Source of the DNA: Arthrobacter horti
GTDB taxonomy: Bacteria; Actinomycetota; Actinomycetes; Actinomycetales; Micrococcaceae
Assembly: GCF_030731045.1 (NCBI RefSeq)
Contig: NZ_JAVALS010000004.1
Span: 124,001 to 188,000, forward strand
Length of the DNA stretch: 64,000 nt
Direction: 5' to 3'
A program made the translations under genes and the position numbers. Under the pieces are notes generated by a model. That model did not search any database. It saw nothing but the letters and a program-made list of their open reading frames with translations, and was not told the origin of the DNA. Positions 52,160 through 60,901 of this stretch are shown here, piece by piece; the first letter of the stretch is position 1; the number at the start of each line of letters is the position of its first letter.

Positions 52160-52627
52160 TCAGAGCTGCGCGCCCTGGAAACCGTTCTGCCGCCAGGCCT
52201 CGAACACCGCGATCGACGCCGAGTTGGCCAGGTTCAGGGAGCGCCGCGAAGGCACCATGGGCAGCCGGACGCGGGCCGTCACGTGCGGATCCTGCTTGAC
52301 CTCGGCCGGGAGCCCCACGGATTCCGGCCCGAACATCAGGACGTCGCTGGGCAGGTAGTCGACGTCGGTGTAGGAGGTCTCGCCGTCGCTCGTGAAGGCG
52401 AAGACGCGGCGGGGCTTGAGGGCGTCCCAGGCGTCCTGGAGGCTCTTGTGGACGGTCACCACGGCCAGGTCGTGGTAGTCCAGCCCGGCGCGCCGCAGTT
52501 TGGCGTCCTCGAAGTCGAAGCCCAGAGGTTCCACCAGATGGAGCTCCGCTCCGGTGATGGCGGCCAGGCGGATGGCGTTGCCCGTATTGCCCGGGATTTC
52601 AGGGGTGTAGAACAGGATGCGGAACAC
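52160..52627 (-). CDS. trmL: tRNA (cytidine(34)-2'-O)-methyltransferase TrmL
   Basis: The SPOUT-fold protein (155 residues) has motif 1 FYTPEIPGNTGNAIRLAAIT, motif 2 LMFGPESVGLP and motif 3 RLPMVPSRRSLNLANSASIAVFEAWRQ, typical of TrmL/YibK. It methylates the wobble ribose of tRNA-Leu isoacceptors using S-adenosylmethionine. It starts at GTG 52627; TAGGAT (minus, 52639-52634) is six bases upstream, indicating a leaderless mRNA. Confidence 0.93.
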   Translation of the reverse strand: MFRILFYTPEIPGNTGNAIRLAAITGAELHLVEPLGFDFEDAKLRRAGLDYHDLAVVTVHKSLQDAWDALKPRRVFAFTSDGETSYTDVDYLPSDVLMFGPESVGLPAEVKQDPHVTARVRLPMVPSRRSLNLANSASIAVFEAWRQNGFQGAQL

Positions 52628-52633
52628 GAAGCC

Positions 52634-52639
52634 ATCCTA
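52634..52639 (-). promoter_or_regulatory. -10-like element of a leaderless trmL promoter
   Basis: TAGGAT on the minus strand ends six bases before GTG 52627. There is no ribosome-binding site. Confidence 0.45.
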
Positions 52640-52660
52640 ATGTGCCGGGCCCCCGGCGGC

Positions 52661-53584
52661 TCAGTGCATCCCGCGGACCAGCCGGGCCAGGGACGGCACG
52701 TGCACCGCATTGGGCTGGGGCCCGTTGCCCAGGAACTCGCGCAGGCCACGAATGGTGCCGGCGGCGTTGCCCACCTCGACCAGTCCTGAGGAGCCCGGCC
52801 GGCGGTCGATGACCGGATCGTGGAGGTTGTCGTCCGGGCCCAGCACCATGGTCCACCCGGTCACGTGAAGCTCGGGGAAGAGGTCCTGGATGTGCCGCAC
52901 CGAGTGGGCCAGCAGCGGCGGGAGGACGGACCGCCCACCGTGGAGGAGCCGCTCCCCGTCCCAGGCGTACGCGCCCGCGGGAAGGGCCATCGAGTCGACC
53001 AGGGCCAGGCGGTACCCGGCCAGGATGGCGTGATCGATGTACGTCCTGCCGTCAGGCGCCTTCAGACCGTTGACCAGGCGGGCGGAGGGCTGTGGCGCGA
53101 CCACGTGCCGAAGCAACAGGGACATGGCCCGCTGCTCCCGGCGGATGCGTGCCTCAGCCCCGAAGATCCCGCGCTTTCGGGGCATGCCGTGCATCTGCAG
53201 CCGTGCCACCTCGTCCGGGAGGAGCCCGCCTGGACGGCCGAGCGGGGGAACGAACACCGCGGGATCCGTCGCCTTCGCACGGGGGCCGGCCGGGCGGCTC
53301 GTCGTGTGGGCCGTGGCGCCGGACTCCCAGACGCCGCGCTCGCCGTCGCGCTCTGCGGCGGGGCGTCCCAGGGCGCCGTAGCCGGCGTCGTACGCCGCGC
53401 GGGCCTTCTCATCGACCAGCACCTCATACGCGCGGGTGACCGCCCGGAAGCGTTCCGGATCGCCGCCGTGGTCCGGATGGGTGATCCGTGCGGCCTTGCG
53501 GTAGGCGACCTTGATCTCCTGGGTGCTCGCCGTCACGGCGACGCCCAGGACCTCGTAGTGCGATGCGCCTCGCGCTGCCGCCAT
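52661..53584 (-). CDS. J-domain protein with degenerate NERD-like C-terminal domain
   Basis: Residues about 8-68 form a DnaJ domain ([21 protein letters not shown], then HPD at residues 36-38), so it can stimulate an Hsp70 ATPase. There is no Gly/Phe or zinc-finger region. A linker rich in Ala, Arg and Pro leads to a C-terminal domain (about 150-307) with [20 protein letters not shown], resembling the NERD nuclease-like motif (IDHVVV...VIDTK), but with Met where the catalytic Lys is expected. ATG 53584 with AGGAGGGG before it is used instead of an upstream Met. Role unknown; the J domain is certain, the NERD relation is tentative. Confidence 0.8.
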   Translation of the reverse strand: MAAARGASHYEVLGVAVTASTQEIKVAYRKAARITHPDHGGDPERFRAVTRAYEVLVDEKARAAYDAGYGALGRPAAERDGERGVWESGATAHTTSRPAGPRAKATDPAVFVPPLGRPGGLLPDEVARLQMHGMPRKRGIFGAEARIRREQRAMSLLLRHVVAPQPSARLVNGLKAPDGRTYIDHAILAGYRLALVDSMALPAGAYAWDGERLLHGGRSVLPPLLAHSVRHIQDLFPELHVTGWTMVLGPDDNLHDPVIDRRPGSSGLVEVGNAAGTIRGLREFLGNGPQPNAVHVPSLARLVRGMH

Positions 53585-53672
53585 GAACGTTCCCCTCCTG
53601 CTCTCGGACGGAGCGTTCGTCCGCTTCCGGTTGATCTGCAACGAACCGTGAACCGGAGTGGTTCCGTTTGTG

Positions 53673-53678
53673 CACAAT
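53673..53678 (+). promoter_or_regulatory. -10-like element of a leaderless lipid-kinase promoter
   Basis: CACAAT ends five bases before GTG 53684 (eight before ATG 53687). The same hexamer precedes hemE. Confidence 0.45.
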
Positions 53679-53683
53679 AAAGC

Positions 53684-54613
53684 GTGATGAATCGGAACCG
53701 CACCGTCAAACCGGGCCTTCCCGACGGCCGTCGCGTCCTCCTGGTGGTCAATCCCGCGGCCGGTGGGGCGGACGGGTTCCGGCGGGCCCGGCTGGCCGCA
53801 GAGGTGTTCCGGGCCGCCGGAGCGCAGGTGACCGTACTGGAACCGGCCGTCCCGGACGGGCTGCCGGAGCTGCTGGACCGTGCGGCGGACGACGCCGACG
53901 CGCTCGTGGCCGTGGGCGGGGACGGCCTGGTCCAGTGCGTCGCCGAGGCGGCCCTACGCCGCGGGCTGCCGCTGGGGATCGTTCCGGCCGGTACGGGGAA
54001 CGACGCCGCCCGGGCGCTTCGGCTGCCAAAGCATCCCCGGGCGGCGGCGCGCCGGGCGGTGGCGGGCTGGGCGAACGGAGGGCGGCCGGCCGACGTCGCG
54101 CGCGTAACACTGTCCGACGGCGCCGTGCGGCACTTCCTCACGGCGCTCGCCGCGGGCTTCGACGCCGTGGTCAATGAACGCGCGAACTCGTGGCGGCGGC
54201 CGCGCGGCGGCCTGAAGTACGTGCTGGCGCTGCTCGCCTGCCTGCCGTCCGTGCGGCCGGTCCGGTACCGCCTCAGGGTGCACGGCGTGGCGGAGGAGAC
54301 GACGGCGGTGATCCTGACCGTGGCGAACGGTCCCAGTTTCGGCGGAGGGCTGAGGATCGCCCCGGCCGCACGGCTGGACGACGGCGCCCTGGACCTGGTG
54401 ACGGTGGACCCGATACCCCGCCTCGCCCTCCTGACGGTGTTCCCCCTCGCGTTCGCGGGCCTCCATGTGCTGCATCCGGCCGTGCACATCCGGCGGGTCC
54501 GGCACGTCACGATCGTGTCCGGCGGGCCTCGCTGCTACGCGGACGGGGAGCCGATCGGCCTGGCGCCCCTGGAGGTAGACGTCCTGCCGGGAGCACTCAC
54601 GGTCCTCGCCTGA
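53684..54613 (+). CDS. Diacylglycerol kinase family lipid kinase (YegS/DgkB-like)
   Basis: [10 protein letters not shown], the nucleotide loop [10 protein letters not shown] (GGDG) and [14 protein letters not shown] are diagnostic for the DAGK catalytic domain; [20 protein letters not shown] is the conserved C-terminal block. The enzyme phosphorylates diacylglycerol or a related lipid at the membrane. The 309-residue protein has no membrane helix. GTG 53684 and ATG 53687 are adjacent start options. The cysteine desulfurase gene follows 20 bases after its stop but has its own -10-like element. Confidence 0.92.
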   Translation: MMNRNRTVKPGLPDGRRVLLVVNPAAGGADGFRRARLAAEVFRAAGAQVTVLEPAVPDGLPELLDRAADDADALVAVGGDGLVQCVAEAALRRGLPLGIVPAGTGNDAARALRLPKHPRAAARRAVAGWANGGRPADVARVTLSDGAVRHFLTALAAGFDAVVNERANSWRRPRGGLKYVLALLACLPSVRPVRYRLRVHGVAEETTAVILTVANGPSFGGGLRIAPAARLDDGALDLVTVDPIPRLALLTVFPLAFAGLHVLHPAVHIRRVRHVTIVSGGPRCYADGEPIGLAPLEVDVLPGALTVLA

Positions 54614-54621
54614 CGCAGACT

Positions 54622-54627
54622 TAAACT
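54622..54627 (+). promoter_or_regulatory. -10-like element of a leaderless cysteine desulfurase promoter
   Basis: TAAACT ends six bases before GTG 54634. The identical hexamer precedes the chorismate mutase gene. Confidence 0.5.
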
Positions 54628-54633
54628 GGGACC

Positions 54634-55857
54634 GTGCCTGTATACCTCGATCACGCCGCCACCACCAGCCTGCACCCCGCCGCCCTCGCCGCGATGATGG
54701 ACGCCCTGGCACGGACCGGCAACCCGTCGTCGCTCCACAGCGCAGGGCGCCGGGCACGCCGCAGCGTCGAAGACGCGCGGGAGACGCTGGCGAAGGCCGG
54801 AGGCGCCCATCCGTCCGAGGTCATCTTCACCTCGGGCGGCACCGAATCGGACAATCTGGCCGTCAAGGGGCTCTACTGGCAGCGCCGGGCGGAGGACCCC
54901 CGCAGGACCCGCATTCTGTGCAGCACCGTGGAACACCATGCCGTGCTGGACACGGTGGAGTGGCTCGCGAAGCATGAGGGCGCGGAGATCGGCTGGCTGC
55001 CCGTGGGCTCCGACGGGGTGCTGGACCTCGACGCCCTGGCCGCAGAGCTGGCGCGGGAACCGGAGACGATCGCCCTGGTGACCGTCATGTGGGCCAACAA
55101 CGAGGTGGGTTCCCTGCAGCCGGTGCGCCGGGTGGTGGAGCTGGCTGAGGCGGCCGGCGTGCCGGTGCATTCGGACGCCGTCCAGGCCTTCTGCGCCGTC
55201 CCGGTGGACTTCCGGGCCTCCGGACTGGCCGCCATGAGTGTGAGCGGGCACAAGATCGGTGGGCCGGTGGGCGTGGGCGCGCTGTTCCTCCGCCGCGACG
55301 TGAAGCTGGTGCCCGTGCAGCACGGCGGCGGCCAGGAACGCGACGTGCGCTCCGGCACCCTGGACGCGGCGTCGATCGTCGCCTTCGCGGCGGCCGCCGC
55401 GGCCTGCTCGGACGTGCTCGACGACGACGCGCGGCGGGTCTCCACGCTGCGGGACCGCCTGATCGCCGGAGTCCGCGAAGCGGTGCCGGAGGCGATGCTG
55501 CGCGGTGCGCCCGGCGACGGGCGGCTTCCCGGCAGCGCCCACTTCACCTTCCCAGGCTGCGAAGGGGACTCGCTCCTGTTCCTGCTGGATATGGCCGGCG
55601 TGGAGAGCTCCACGGGATCCGCCTGCACAGCGGGTGTGCCACGGCCGTCCCATGTGCTCCTGGCGATGGGCCTGGACGAGGAGACAGCGCGCGGCGCCCA
55701 GCGCTTCACCCTCGGCCACGACTCCACGGACCAGGACGTGGACGCCCTGCTCCGCGCGCTGCCGGGCGCCTACGCCCAGGCCCGCAAGGCCGGGATGGCC
55801 GGACACGAATCGAGCATCCAGACCGCGGGCACCGTGGGGCGCCGGACAGAGGCCTGA
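54634..55857 (+). CDS. Cysteine desulfurase (IscS/NifS type)
   Basis: MPVYLDHAATTSLHPAAL, the PLP-lysine segment SVSGHKIGGPVGVGAL, the PLP-binding HH pair in CSTVEHHAVLDT, and the mobile-loop Cys in GSACTAGVPRPSHVLLAMG define the class. It transfers sulfur from cysteine to acceptor proteins for Fe-S clusters and tRNA thiolation. No IscU-like scaffold is next to it, but mnmA lies 1.5 kb downstream on the same strand, so tRNA 2-thiouridine is a likely sink. The 407-residue protein starts at GTG 54634. Confidence 0.93.
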   Translation: MPVYLDHAATTSLHPAALAAMMDALARTGNPSSLHSAGRRARRSVEDARETLAKAGGAHPSEVIFTSGGTESDNLAVKGLYWQRRAEDPRRTRILCSTVEHHAVLDTVEWLAKHEGAEIGWLPVGSDGVLDLDALAAELAREPETIALVTVMWANNEVGSLQPVRRVVELAEAAGVPVHSDAVQAFCAVPVDFRASGLAAMSVSGHKIGGPVGVGALFLRRDVKLVPVQHGGGQERDVRSGTLDAASIVAFAAAAAACSDVLDDDARRVSTLRDRLIAGVREAVPEAMLRGAPGDGRLPGSAHFTFPGCEGDSLLFLLDMAGVESSTGSACTAGVPRPSHVLLAMGLDEETARGAQRFTLGHDSTDQDVDALLRALPGAYAQARKAGMAGHESSIQTAGTVGRRTEA

Positions 55858-55959
55858 GCTGACAGGGCTTGAGCGGACCGGACCCGGTTTTCCCCGCCCA
55901 TTCGGACTTTCCCCTGCTCTTCAGCGCCGGGGAATGTCCACAGGACCGGGGGATTCCGG

Positions 55960-57198
55960 TCACCCGGCCGGAAGCAGTTCCTCCAGTGGCACCTCCGGAT
56001 CGGCCAGCCGCGCAGGGTCCACCGGCACCCGTCCGTTGATGAGGGCCTTGATGGGCTTCTGCACCCGGTGGACGTTGACGTTCATGCCCGCCACCACGGC
56101 GCCGTCCTTGAGCCAGAACGCCAGGAAGCCCTCCTCGCTCACGCTGCCCCGGATCACGGGTTCCGTGCCGGCGGCCAGGCTCCCGAAACCGGAGTACTCC
56201 AGGCTCAGCTCGAACTGGTCGGTGTAGAAGTACGGGAGCACGTCCAAGGCCGCGTCCTGCCCCAGCATCGACCTGGCGGCCACCTTGCCGCCGTTCAGGG
56301 CGTTGGACCAGTGCTCGCTGCGGTGGTGCTCCCCGGTGAACGGGTGCAGCGCGTTGGCAACGTCCCCCGCGGCGAACACATCCGGGGCGCTCGTGTGCAG
56401 CCCGGCATCCACCAGGATCCCGTTGCGCAGCTCGAGCCCGGCGGCCTCGGCCAGCCGCGTGTCGGGAACCACGCCCACCGCCAGGATCACCAGGTCTGCC
56501 GGGATGCTCTCGCCGGAGTCGGTGACCACGGTGGTGACGCGGCCGTCCTGTCCTTCCAGGCGGGCGGCGCTCGCGGGGAGCCGGAAGGACACTCCGTGGG
56601 ACTCGTGGACGCGGCGGAAGAATGCGCCGATCTCGGGGCCGATGGCGGCGGCCAGGGGGATGTCCTCCAGACCCAGCAGAGTCACGTCGTTACCGTACGT
56701 GGCGGCCGCAGCGGCGAGTTCCATGCCGATCCAGCCGGAACCGACCATGACCACGCGTTTGCCGCCGTCCTTCAGGAACTCCTTCAGCCGGAGGCTGTCG
56801 CCCAGAGTCCGGAACGTCATCACACCGTCCAGCTCCGCCCCGGGAAGCGGGATGCGCCGCGGCTGTGCGCCGGTGGCCAGCAGAAGGCGGTCGTAAGAGA
56901 GGGTGTCGCCGCCGGCAAGGGTGACTTCGTGGGCCGCGGGGTCGAAGGACGCCGCGGCTTCACCCGTCACCAGACGGACGTCCTGCTCGCCGTACCAAGC
57001 CACCGGCGCCACGTCGACGGCGGACACCTCGGCCTTGCCCAGCAGGAACTCCTTGGAGAGCGGAGGCCGCTGATAGGGCTCCCGTCCTTCTGAACAGACC
57101 ACGGTGATCCTGACTTCGTGGCCTTCCGTTCGGAGTGTCCGGGCGGCGGTCCCGCCCGTCAGGCCTCCACCGATGATGAGGATGTTGTCCACTGCCAT
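55960..57198 (-). CDS. FAD-dependent oxidoreductase, ferredoxin reductase type
   Basis: The first dinucleotide fold is [18 protein letters not shown] (FAD), the second [21 protein letters not shown] (NAD(P)H), and [24 protein letters not shown] plus [12 protein letters not shown] complete the FAD site. The C-terminal reductase domain follows. It resembles rhodocoxin/putidaredoxin reductases that pass electrons from NADH to a ferredoxin. No ferredoxin or P450 gene is adjacent, so the partner is unknown. It lies between the cysteine desulfurase and mnmA on the opposite strand. Confidence 0.9.
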   Translation of the reverse strand: MAVDNILIIGGGLTGGTAARTLRTEGHEVRITVVCSEGREPYQRPPLSKEFLLGKAEVSAVDVAPVAWYGEQDVRLVTGEAAASFDPAAHEVTLAGGDTLSYDRLLLATGAQPRRIPLPGAELDGVMTFRTLGDSLRLKEFLKDGGKRVVMVGSGWIGMELAAAAATYGNDVTLLGLEDIPLAAAIGPEIGAFFRRVHESHGVSFRLPASAARLEGQDGRVTTVVTDSGESIPADLVILAVGVVPDTRLAEAAGLELRNGILVDAGLHTSAPDVFAAGDVANALHPFTGEHHRSEHWSNALNGGKVAARSMLGQDAALDVLPYFYTDQFELSLEYSGFGSLAAGTEPVIRGSVSEEGFLAFWLKDGAVVAGMNVNVHRVQKPIKALINGRVPVDPARLADPEVPLEELLPAG

Positions 57199-57332
57199 GT
57201 CTTCGACTCTCCCGTGGCCGGCTCCGGACGGGCCGGACGGCCCGTGGAGGACTCTAAAAGCGGATGATTTTGACGTTAGAACCGGGGGAGTGCCCCGTCA
57301 AGACCCGGGAATATCCTGGCGGGTCCCGGCGC

Positions 57333-57338
57333 TAAAAT
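57333..57338 (+). promoter_or_regulatory. -10 element of the mnmA promoter
   Basis: TAAAAT is close to consensus and would give an untranslated leader of about 55 bases before ATG 57401, unlike the leaderless genes nearby. The -35 region is not obvious. Confidence 0.45.
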
Positions 57339-57400
57339 GGTTGAGCCGTGCAGACCGCCCTGCGGTGCGCGCTTTTCCCCGAACCCCACAGAAAGCCAGC

Positions 57401-58525
57401 ATGCGAGTTCTAGCAGCCATGAGCGGCGGAGTCGACTCCGCCGTCGCCGCCGCCCGCGCCGTCGAAGCCGGGCACGACGTCGTCGGCGTCCACCTGGCGC
57501 TGTCCCGCATGCCAGGCACGCTGCGCACCGGCAGCCGGGGCTGCTGCACCATCGAAGACTCCCGGGACGCCTACCGCGCCTGCGATCTGCTGGGCATCCC
57601 CTTCTACGTCTGGGACTTCTCAGAGCGCTTCCAGGAGGACGTGGTCCAGGACTTCATCGACGAATACGCCGCGGGCCGTACCCCCAATCCCTGCATGCGC
57701 TGCAATGAGCGGATCAAGTTCGCCGCCCTCCTGGAGAAGGCCGTGGCGCTCGGTTTCGATGCCGTCTGCACGGGCCACTATGCCAAGGTCATCACCGACG
57801 CCGACGGCAACCGCGAGCTGCACCGCGCCGCCGACTGGGCCAAGGACCAGTCCTACGTGCTGGGAGTGCTGACTCACGAGCAGCTGCAGCACGCCATGTT
57901 CCCGCTCGCCGAGACCCCCTCCAAGGCGGAGGTCCGCGCCGAGGCGGAGCGCCGGGGGCTCTCCGTGGCCAACAAGCCGGACAGCCACGACATCTGCTTC
58001 ATCCCGGACGGTGACACGGCCGGATGGCTCGCCGAGAAGATCGAGATGCAGCCCGGCGACATCGTGGATGAGACCGGCGCCAAGGTGGGTGACCATGCCG
58101 GCGCCAACTCGTTCACCGTGGGCCAGCGCCGCGGTCTCAAGCTCGGCCGCCCCGCCGCGGACGGCAAGCCGCGCTTCGTCCTGGAGATCCGTCCCAAGGA
58201 GAACACCGTGGTGGTGGGCCCGCAGGCGCTCCTGGCCGTCGAGGAGATCCGCGGCATCCGCATCTCCTGGGCCGGCCTGCCGATCGCCGAGGTCGCCACG
58301 GGGGAGGAATTCCCCTGCCACGCCCAGGTGCGCGCTCATGGCGATGCCGTGCCGGCCCGGGCCCGGGTGGAGGACGTCGATGGCGCCGCGCAGCTGGTCG
58401 TGACGCTCGAGGAGGCGATGCGCGGCGTCGCCCCCGGCCAGACGATCGTGCTCTACCAGGGCAGCCGCGTGCTCGGCCAGGCCACCATCGACAAGGCCCG
58501 CTCGCTCCAGCGCGTCGAGCTGTAA
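57401..58525 (+). CDS. mnmA: tRNA 2-thiouridylase MnmA
   Basis: MnmA makes 2-thiouridine at U34 of tRNA-Lys, -Glu and -Gln, using ATP and persulfide sulfur. The PP-loop is [18 protein letters not shown]. The two catalytic Cys lie in [12 protein letters not shown] and [27 protein letters not shown] and TGHYAKV are family segments. ATG 57401 gives 374 residues; a longer frame upstream reads through the promoter and is rejected. The cysteine desulfurase gene 1.5 kb upstream is a probable sulfur donor. Confidence 0.95.
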   Translation: MRVLAAMSGGVDSAVAAARAVEAGHDVVGVHLALSRMPGTLRTGSRGCCTIEDSRDAYRACDLLGIPFYVWDFSERFQEDVVQDFIDEYAAGRTPNPCMRCNERIKFAALLEKAVALGFDAVCTGHYAKVITDADGNRELHRAADWAKDQSYVLGVLTHEQLQHAMFPLAETPSKAEVRAEAERRGLSVANKPDSHDICFIPDGDTAGWLAEKIEMQPGDIVDETGAKVGDHAGANSFTVGQRRGLKLGRPAADGKPRFVLEIRPKENTVVVGPQALLAVEEIRGIRISWAGLPIAEVATGEEFPCHAQVRAHGDAVPARARVEDVDGAAQLVVTLEEAMRGVAPGQTIVLYQGSRVLGQATIDKARSLQRVEL

Positions 58526-58533
58526 GCCGTCAG

Positions 58534-58611
58534 AGAGTTCCCACGCGGCTTAGACACGCTCCGGCGCTCGTTCCTCGCTTTGTCGCGCGATGCGCCGCTT
58601 TCGGGAACTCT
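58534..58611. repeat. Long-armed inverted repeat after mnmA
   Basis: AGAGTTCCC (58534-58542) and GGGAACTCT (58603-58611) flank 60 bases of GC-rich sequence that can fold further. It lies between the mnmA stop and the chorismate mutase promoter. It may act as terminator or encode a small RNA; neither is shown. Confidence 0.45.
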
Positions 58612-58664
58612 GCGGCGGCAGTTCCACCCAGCGGACGAGAACGATCCAGGTCGATGCGCGTCGG

Positions 58665-58670
58665 TAAACT
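58665..58670 (+). promoter_or_regulatory. -10-like element of a leaderless chorismate mutase promoter
   Basis: TAAACT ends seven bases before ATG 58678, which has no ribosome-binding site. Confidence 0.5.
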
Positions 58671-58677
58671 GAACCCC

Positions 58678-59073
58678 ATGACCGCCGAGCACCACGCCAG
58701 CCAGGCCTTCGACTTCGACCCGACTGCCAGTTCCCTCGCCGGAGAGGTGGACCCCTCCGTCATGGAGGAGCTGCTCAGCATCCGTTCGAGCATCGACAAC
58801 ATCGACGCCACGCTGGTGTTCCTGCTGGCGGAGCGCTTCAAGGCGACGCAGCGGGTGGGAGTCCTCAAGGCCCGCCACAAGCTTCCCGCCGGCGACCCGG
58901 GCCGGGAGGCCGCCCAGATCTCCCGACTGCGGAACCTGGCCACCGAGGCCCACCTGGATCCGGCCTTCGCCGAGAAGTTCCTCAACTTCATCATCAGTGA
59001 GGTCATCCGGCACCACGAGGCCATCTCGGCCGATCACGAACGGCAGGCCGGCCGGGCCGACAGCGCCTCGTGA
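58678..59073 (+). CDS. Chorismate mutase (AroQ class)
   Basis: The 131-residue protein has the all-helical AroQ pattern: LLSIRSSIDNIDATLVFLLAERFKATQRVGVLKA (catalytic Arg and Lys positions), then DPGREAAQISRLRNLATE and AEKFLNFIISEVIRHHE. It converts chorismate to prephenate for Phe and Tyr. No prephenate dehydratase or DAHP synthase gene is adjacent. ATG 58678 is preferred over GTG 58654 because the former follows the -10-like TAAACT by seven bases. The stop overlaps the GTG of the next gene. Confidence 0.92.
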   Translation: MTAEHHASQAFDFDPTASSLAGEVDPSVMEELLSIRSSIDNIDATLVFLLAERFKATQRVGVLKARHKLPAGDPGREAAQISRLRNLATEAHLDPAFAEKFLNFIISEVIRHHEAISADHERQAGRADSAS

Positions 59074-60149
59074 ACCAGACGCTGCCGGGGCTCGCCGGGT
59101 CCCAGGTCATCGGTTCCGCCCACGGCGCCTGGCCGGGGACCGACCCGGCCGAGGCCACCCGCGCCCTCCGGGGGGAGCTCGGCTCGCCTCACGCCGCGCC
59201 GCTCGCCGAGCTGCCGTCCCGCGGGGTCGGTTCGGACGCCACAGGCCGCTCCGCCGCACTCCTGGCCGGTCTCAGCGCCGATGTGCAGCCGCACGGCTGG
59301 CGTCTGAGCTGGCGCCCCGAACACACGGACTCCCGGGATCACCGCCGGGCCCTCTCCGCGCTGGACACCGATGTGCAGGTGCTGGCCGACGTCGCGGGTG
59401 AGGAGGAGGCCGCGCCGGGTCCTCTCAAGCTCCAGCTCCGGGGTCCCATCAGCCTTGCAGCCTCCCTCTATCTCCACCACGGCGAGCGGGTCCTCAGCGA
59501 TCACGGCGCCCGCCGCGACGTCGCGCAGGCCCTGGCAGAGGGCGTCGGCGAGCATCTCGCCGCCGTCCGCCGGGCCGTCCCGGATGTGCCGCTCGCCGTC
59601 GTCGTCGAGGAGCCCTCCGTGACCGAGGCACTCGCCGGGACCATCCCGACCGCCAGCGGATACCGGACCCTCCGCTCCCTCCCGGGGGAGGAGGTCACGG
59701 CGTCGTGGCGGTTGCTGGTCGACGCGCTGCGCGCCGCGGGATCCCAGGAGACCGTCATCGCGGTCCCCGGTGTGGAGGCGCCGGTGGATCGGGTGTTCGA
59801 CGCCGGCGCGGAAGGCGTGTGCCTGCCCACCGGGACGCTGACCACGCGCCAGTGGGAGCGGCTCGCCGGGCATCTGGAGAACGGGCGCACGGTCTGGACG
59901 GAGTATGTGCCGCTGCGAGTCGCGGCAGGTCAGGAGGCGCGCACGACGACGGCGCTCGCCGACGCCCTGCTGCGCACCTGGCGTGAGCTCGGGCTGCCGC
60001 TGTCGCTGATGCCCCGGCTGAGGCTCCTGCCGCAGTCACGTTTCGTCCCTGAACGCGGCGGTGGGTCCGTCACTCCGGCGGACGCTCTCCGGAGCCTGCA
60101 GCGCGTGACCGCGCTGGCGGACGCCCTGGATCAGGCCGTCGCCTCCTGA
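59070..60149 (+). CDS. MetE C-terminal-like (cobalamin-independent methionine synthase family) protein
   Basis: The 359-residue barrel-type protein has the family start GSQVIGSAHGAWPGTDP, the segment LKLQLRGPISLAASLYLHHGERVLSD and VVVEEPSVTEALAG. Real MetE binds zinc through one His and two Cys; here the only Cys is in VCLPTG, so the zinc site is absent and methionine synthase activity is unlikely. Similar truncated proteins occur near mnmA and ligA in actinobacteria. Function unknown. GTG 59070 overlaps the chorismate mutase stop, so the pair is translationally coupled. Confidence 0.82.
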   Translation: MNQTLPGLAGSQVIGSAHGAWPGTDPAEATRALRGELGSPHAAPLAELPSRGVGSDATGRSAALLAGLSADVQPHGWRLSWRPEHTDSRDHRRALSALDTDVQVLADVAGEEEAAPGPLKLQLRGPISLAASLYLHHGERVLSDHGARRDVAQALAEGVGEHLAAVRRAVPDVPLAVVVEEPSVTEALAGTIPTASGYRTLRSLPGEEVTASWRLLVDALRAAGSQETVIAVPGVEAPVDRVFDAGAEGVCLPTGTLTTRQWERLAGHLENGRTVWTEYVPLRVAAGQEARTTTALADALLRTWRELGLPLSLMPRLRLLPQSRFVPERGGGSVTPADALRSLQRVTALADALDQAVAS

Positions 60150-60217
60150 TCCCCCTGCGGCCCGGGTTCCCTGCACGAGCGTTGCGGATACGACAAAGCG
60201 CTGCGCATTAAGCGAAG

Positions 60218-60901
60218 ATGGGAGCCATGAAGGGACGCATCCTGGTGGTTGACGACGACGAGGCACTGGCCGAGATGATCGGTATCGTGCTGCGCAACGA
60301 CGGCTTCGAGCCGAGCTTCTGCGCGGACGGTTCCCAGGCGCTGAACATGTTCCGCAGCACCAAGCCGGACCTGGTGCTCCTGGACGTCATGCTCCCCGGT
60401 TCCGACGGGATCGAGGTGTGCCGTGCCATCCGCGCGGAGTCGGACGTCCCCATCGTCATGCTCACCGCCAAGTCTGACACCACGGACGTGGTGCGCGGCC
60501 TGGAGTCCGGTGCGGATGACTACGTCCCCAAGCCCTTCAAGCCCGCCGAGCTCGTGGCACGGGTCCGGGCCCGCCTGCGCCCCGGCGACCAGAAAGCACC
60601 GGAGACCCTGAAGATCGGTGACGTGTCAATCGACGTCGCAGGTCACACGGTGACCCGCGGTGGAGCCACGATCTCCCTGACGCCGCTCGAATTCGATCTG
60701 CTGGTGGCCCTGGCGCGTAAGCCGTGGCAGGTGTTCACACGTGAGGTGCTCCTGGAACAGGTGTGGGGCTACCGGCACGCCGCGGACACCCGCCTGGTCA
60801 ATGTGCACGTGCAGCGCCTGCGGTCCAAGATCGAAAAGGACCCGGAGTCCCCGGAGATCGTCATGACGGTGCGTGGTGTCGGATACAAGGCCGGCGTCTG
60901 A
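60218..60901 (+). CDS. mtrA: Response regulator MtrA
   Basis: The receiver domain has the acidic pocket VVDDDE, the phosphorylated Asp in LVLLDVMLPG and Lys in YVPKPFKPAEL; the OmpR-type winged helix ends with VRGVGYKAGV. With MtrB and LpqB downstream it forms the conserved actinobacterial system that controls cell-wall hydrolases, division and chromosome replication. ATG 60218 and ATG 60227 (MKGRILVVDDD) are both possible starts. The mtrB gene begins inside its last codons. Confidence 0.94.
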   Translation: MGAMKGRILVVDDDEALAEMIGIVLRNDGFEPSFCADGSQALNMFRSTKPDLVLLDVMLPGSDGIEVCRAIRAESDVPIVMLTAKSDTTDVVRGLESGADDYVPKPFKPAELVARVRARLRPGDQKAPETLKIGDVSIDVAGHTVTRGGATISLTPLEFDLLVALARKPWQVFTREVLLEQVWGYRHAADTRLVNVHVQRLRSKIEKDPESPEIVMTVRGVGYKAGV

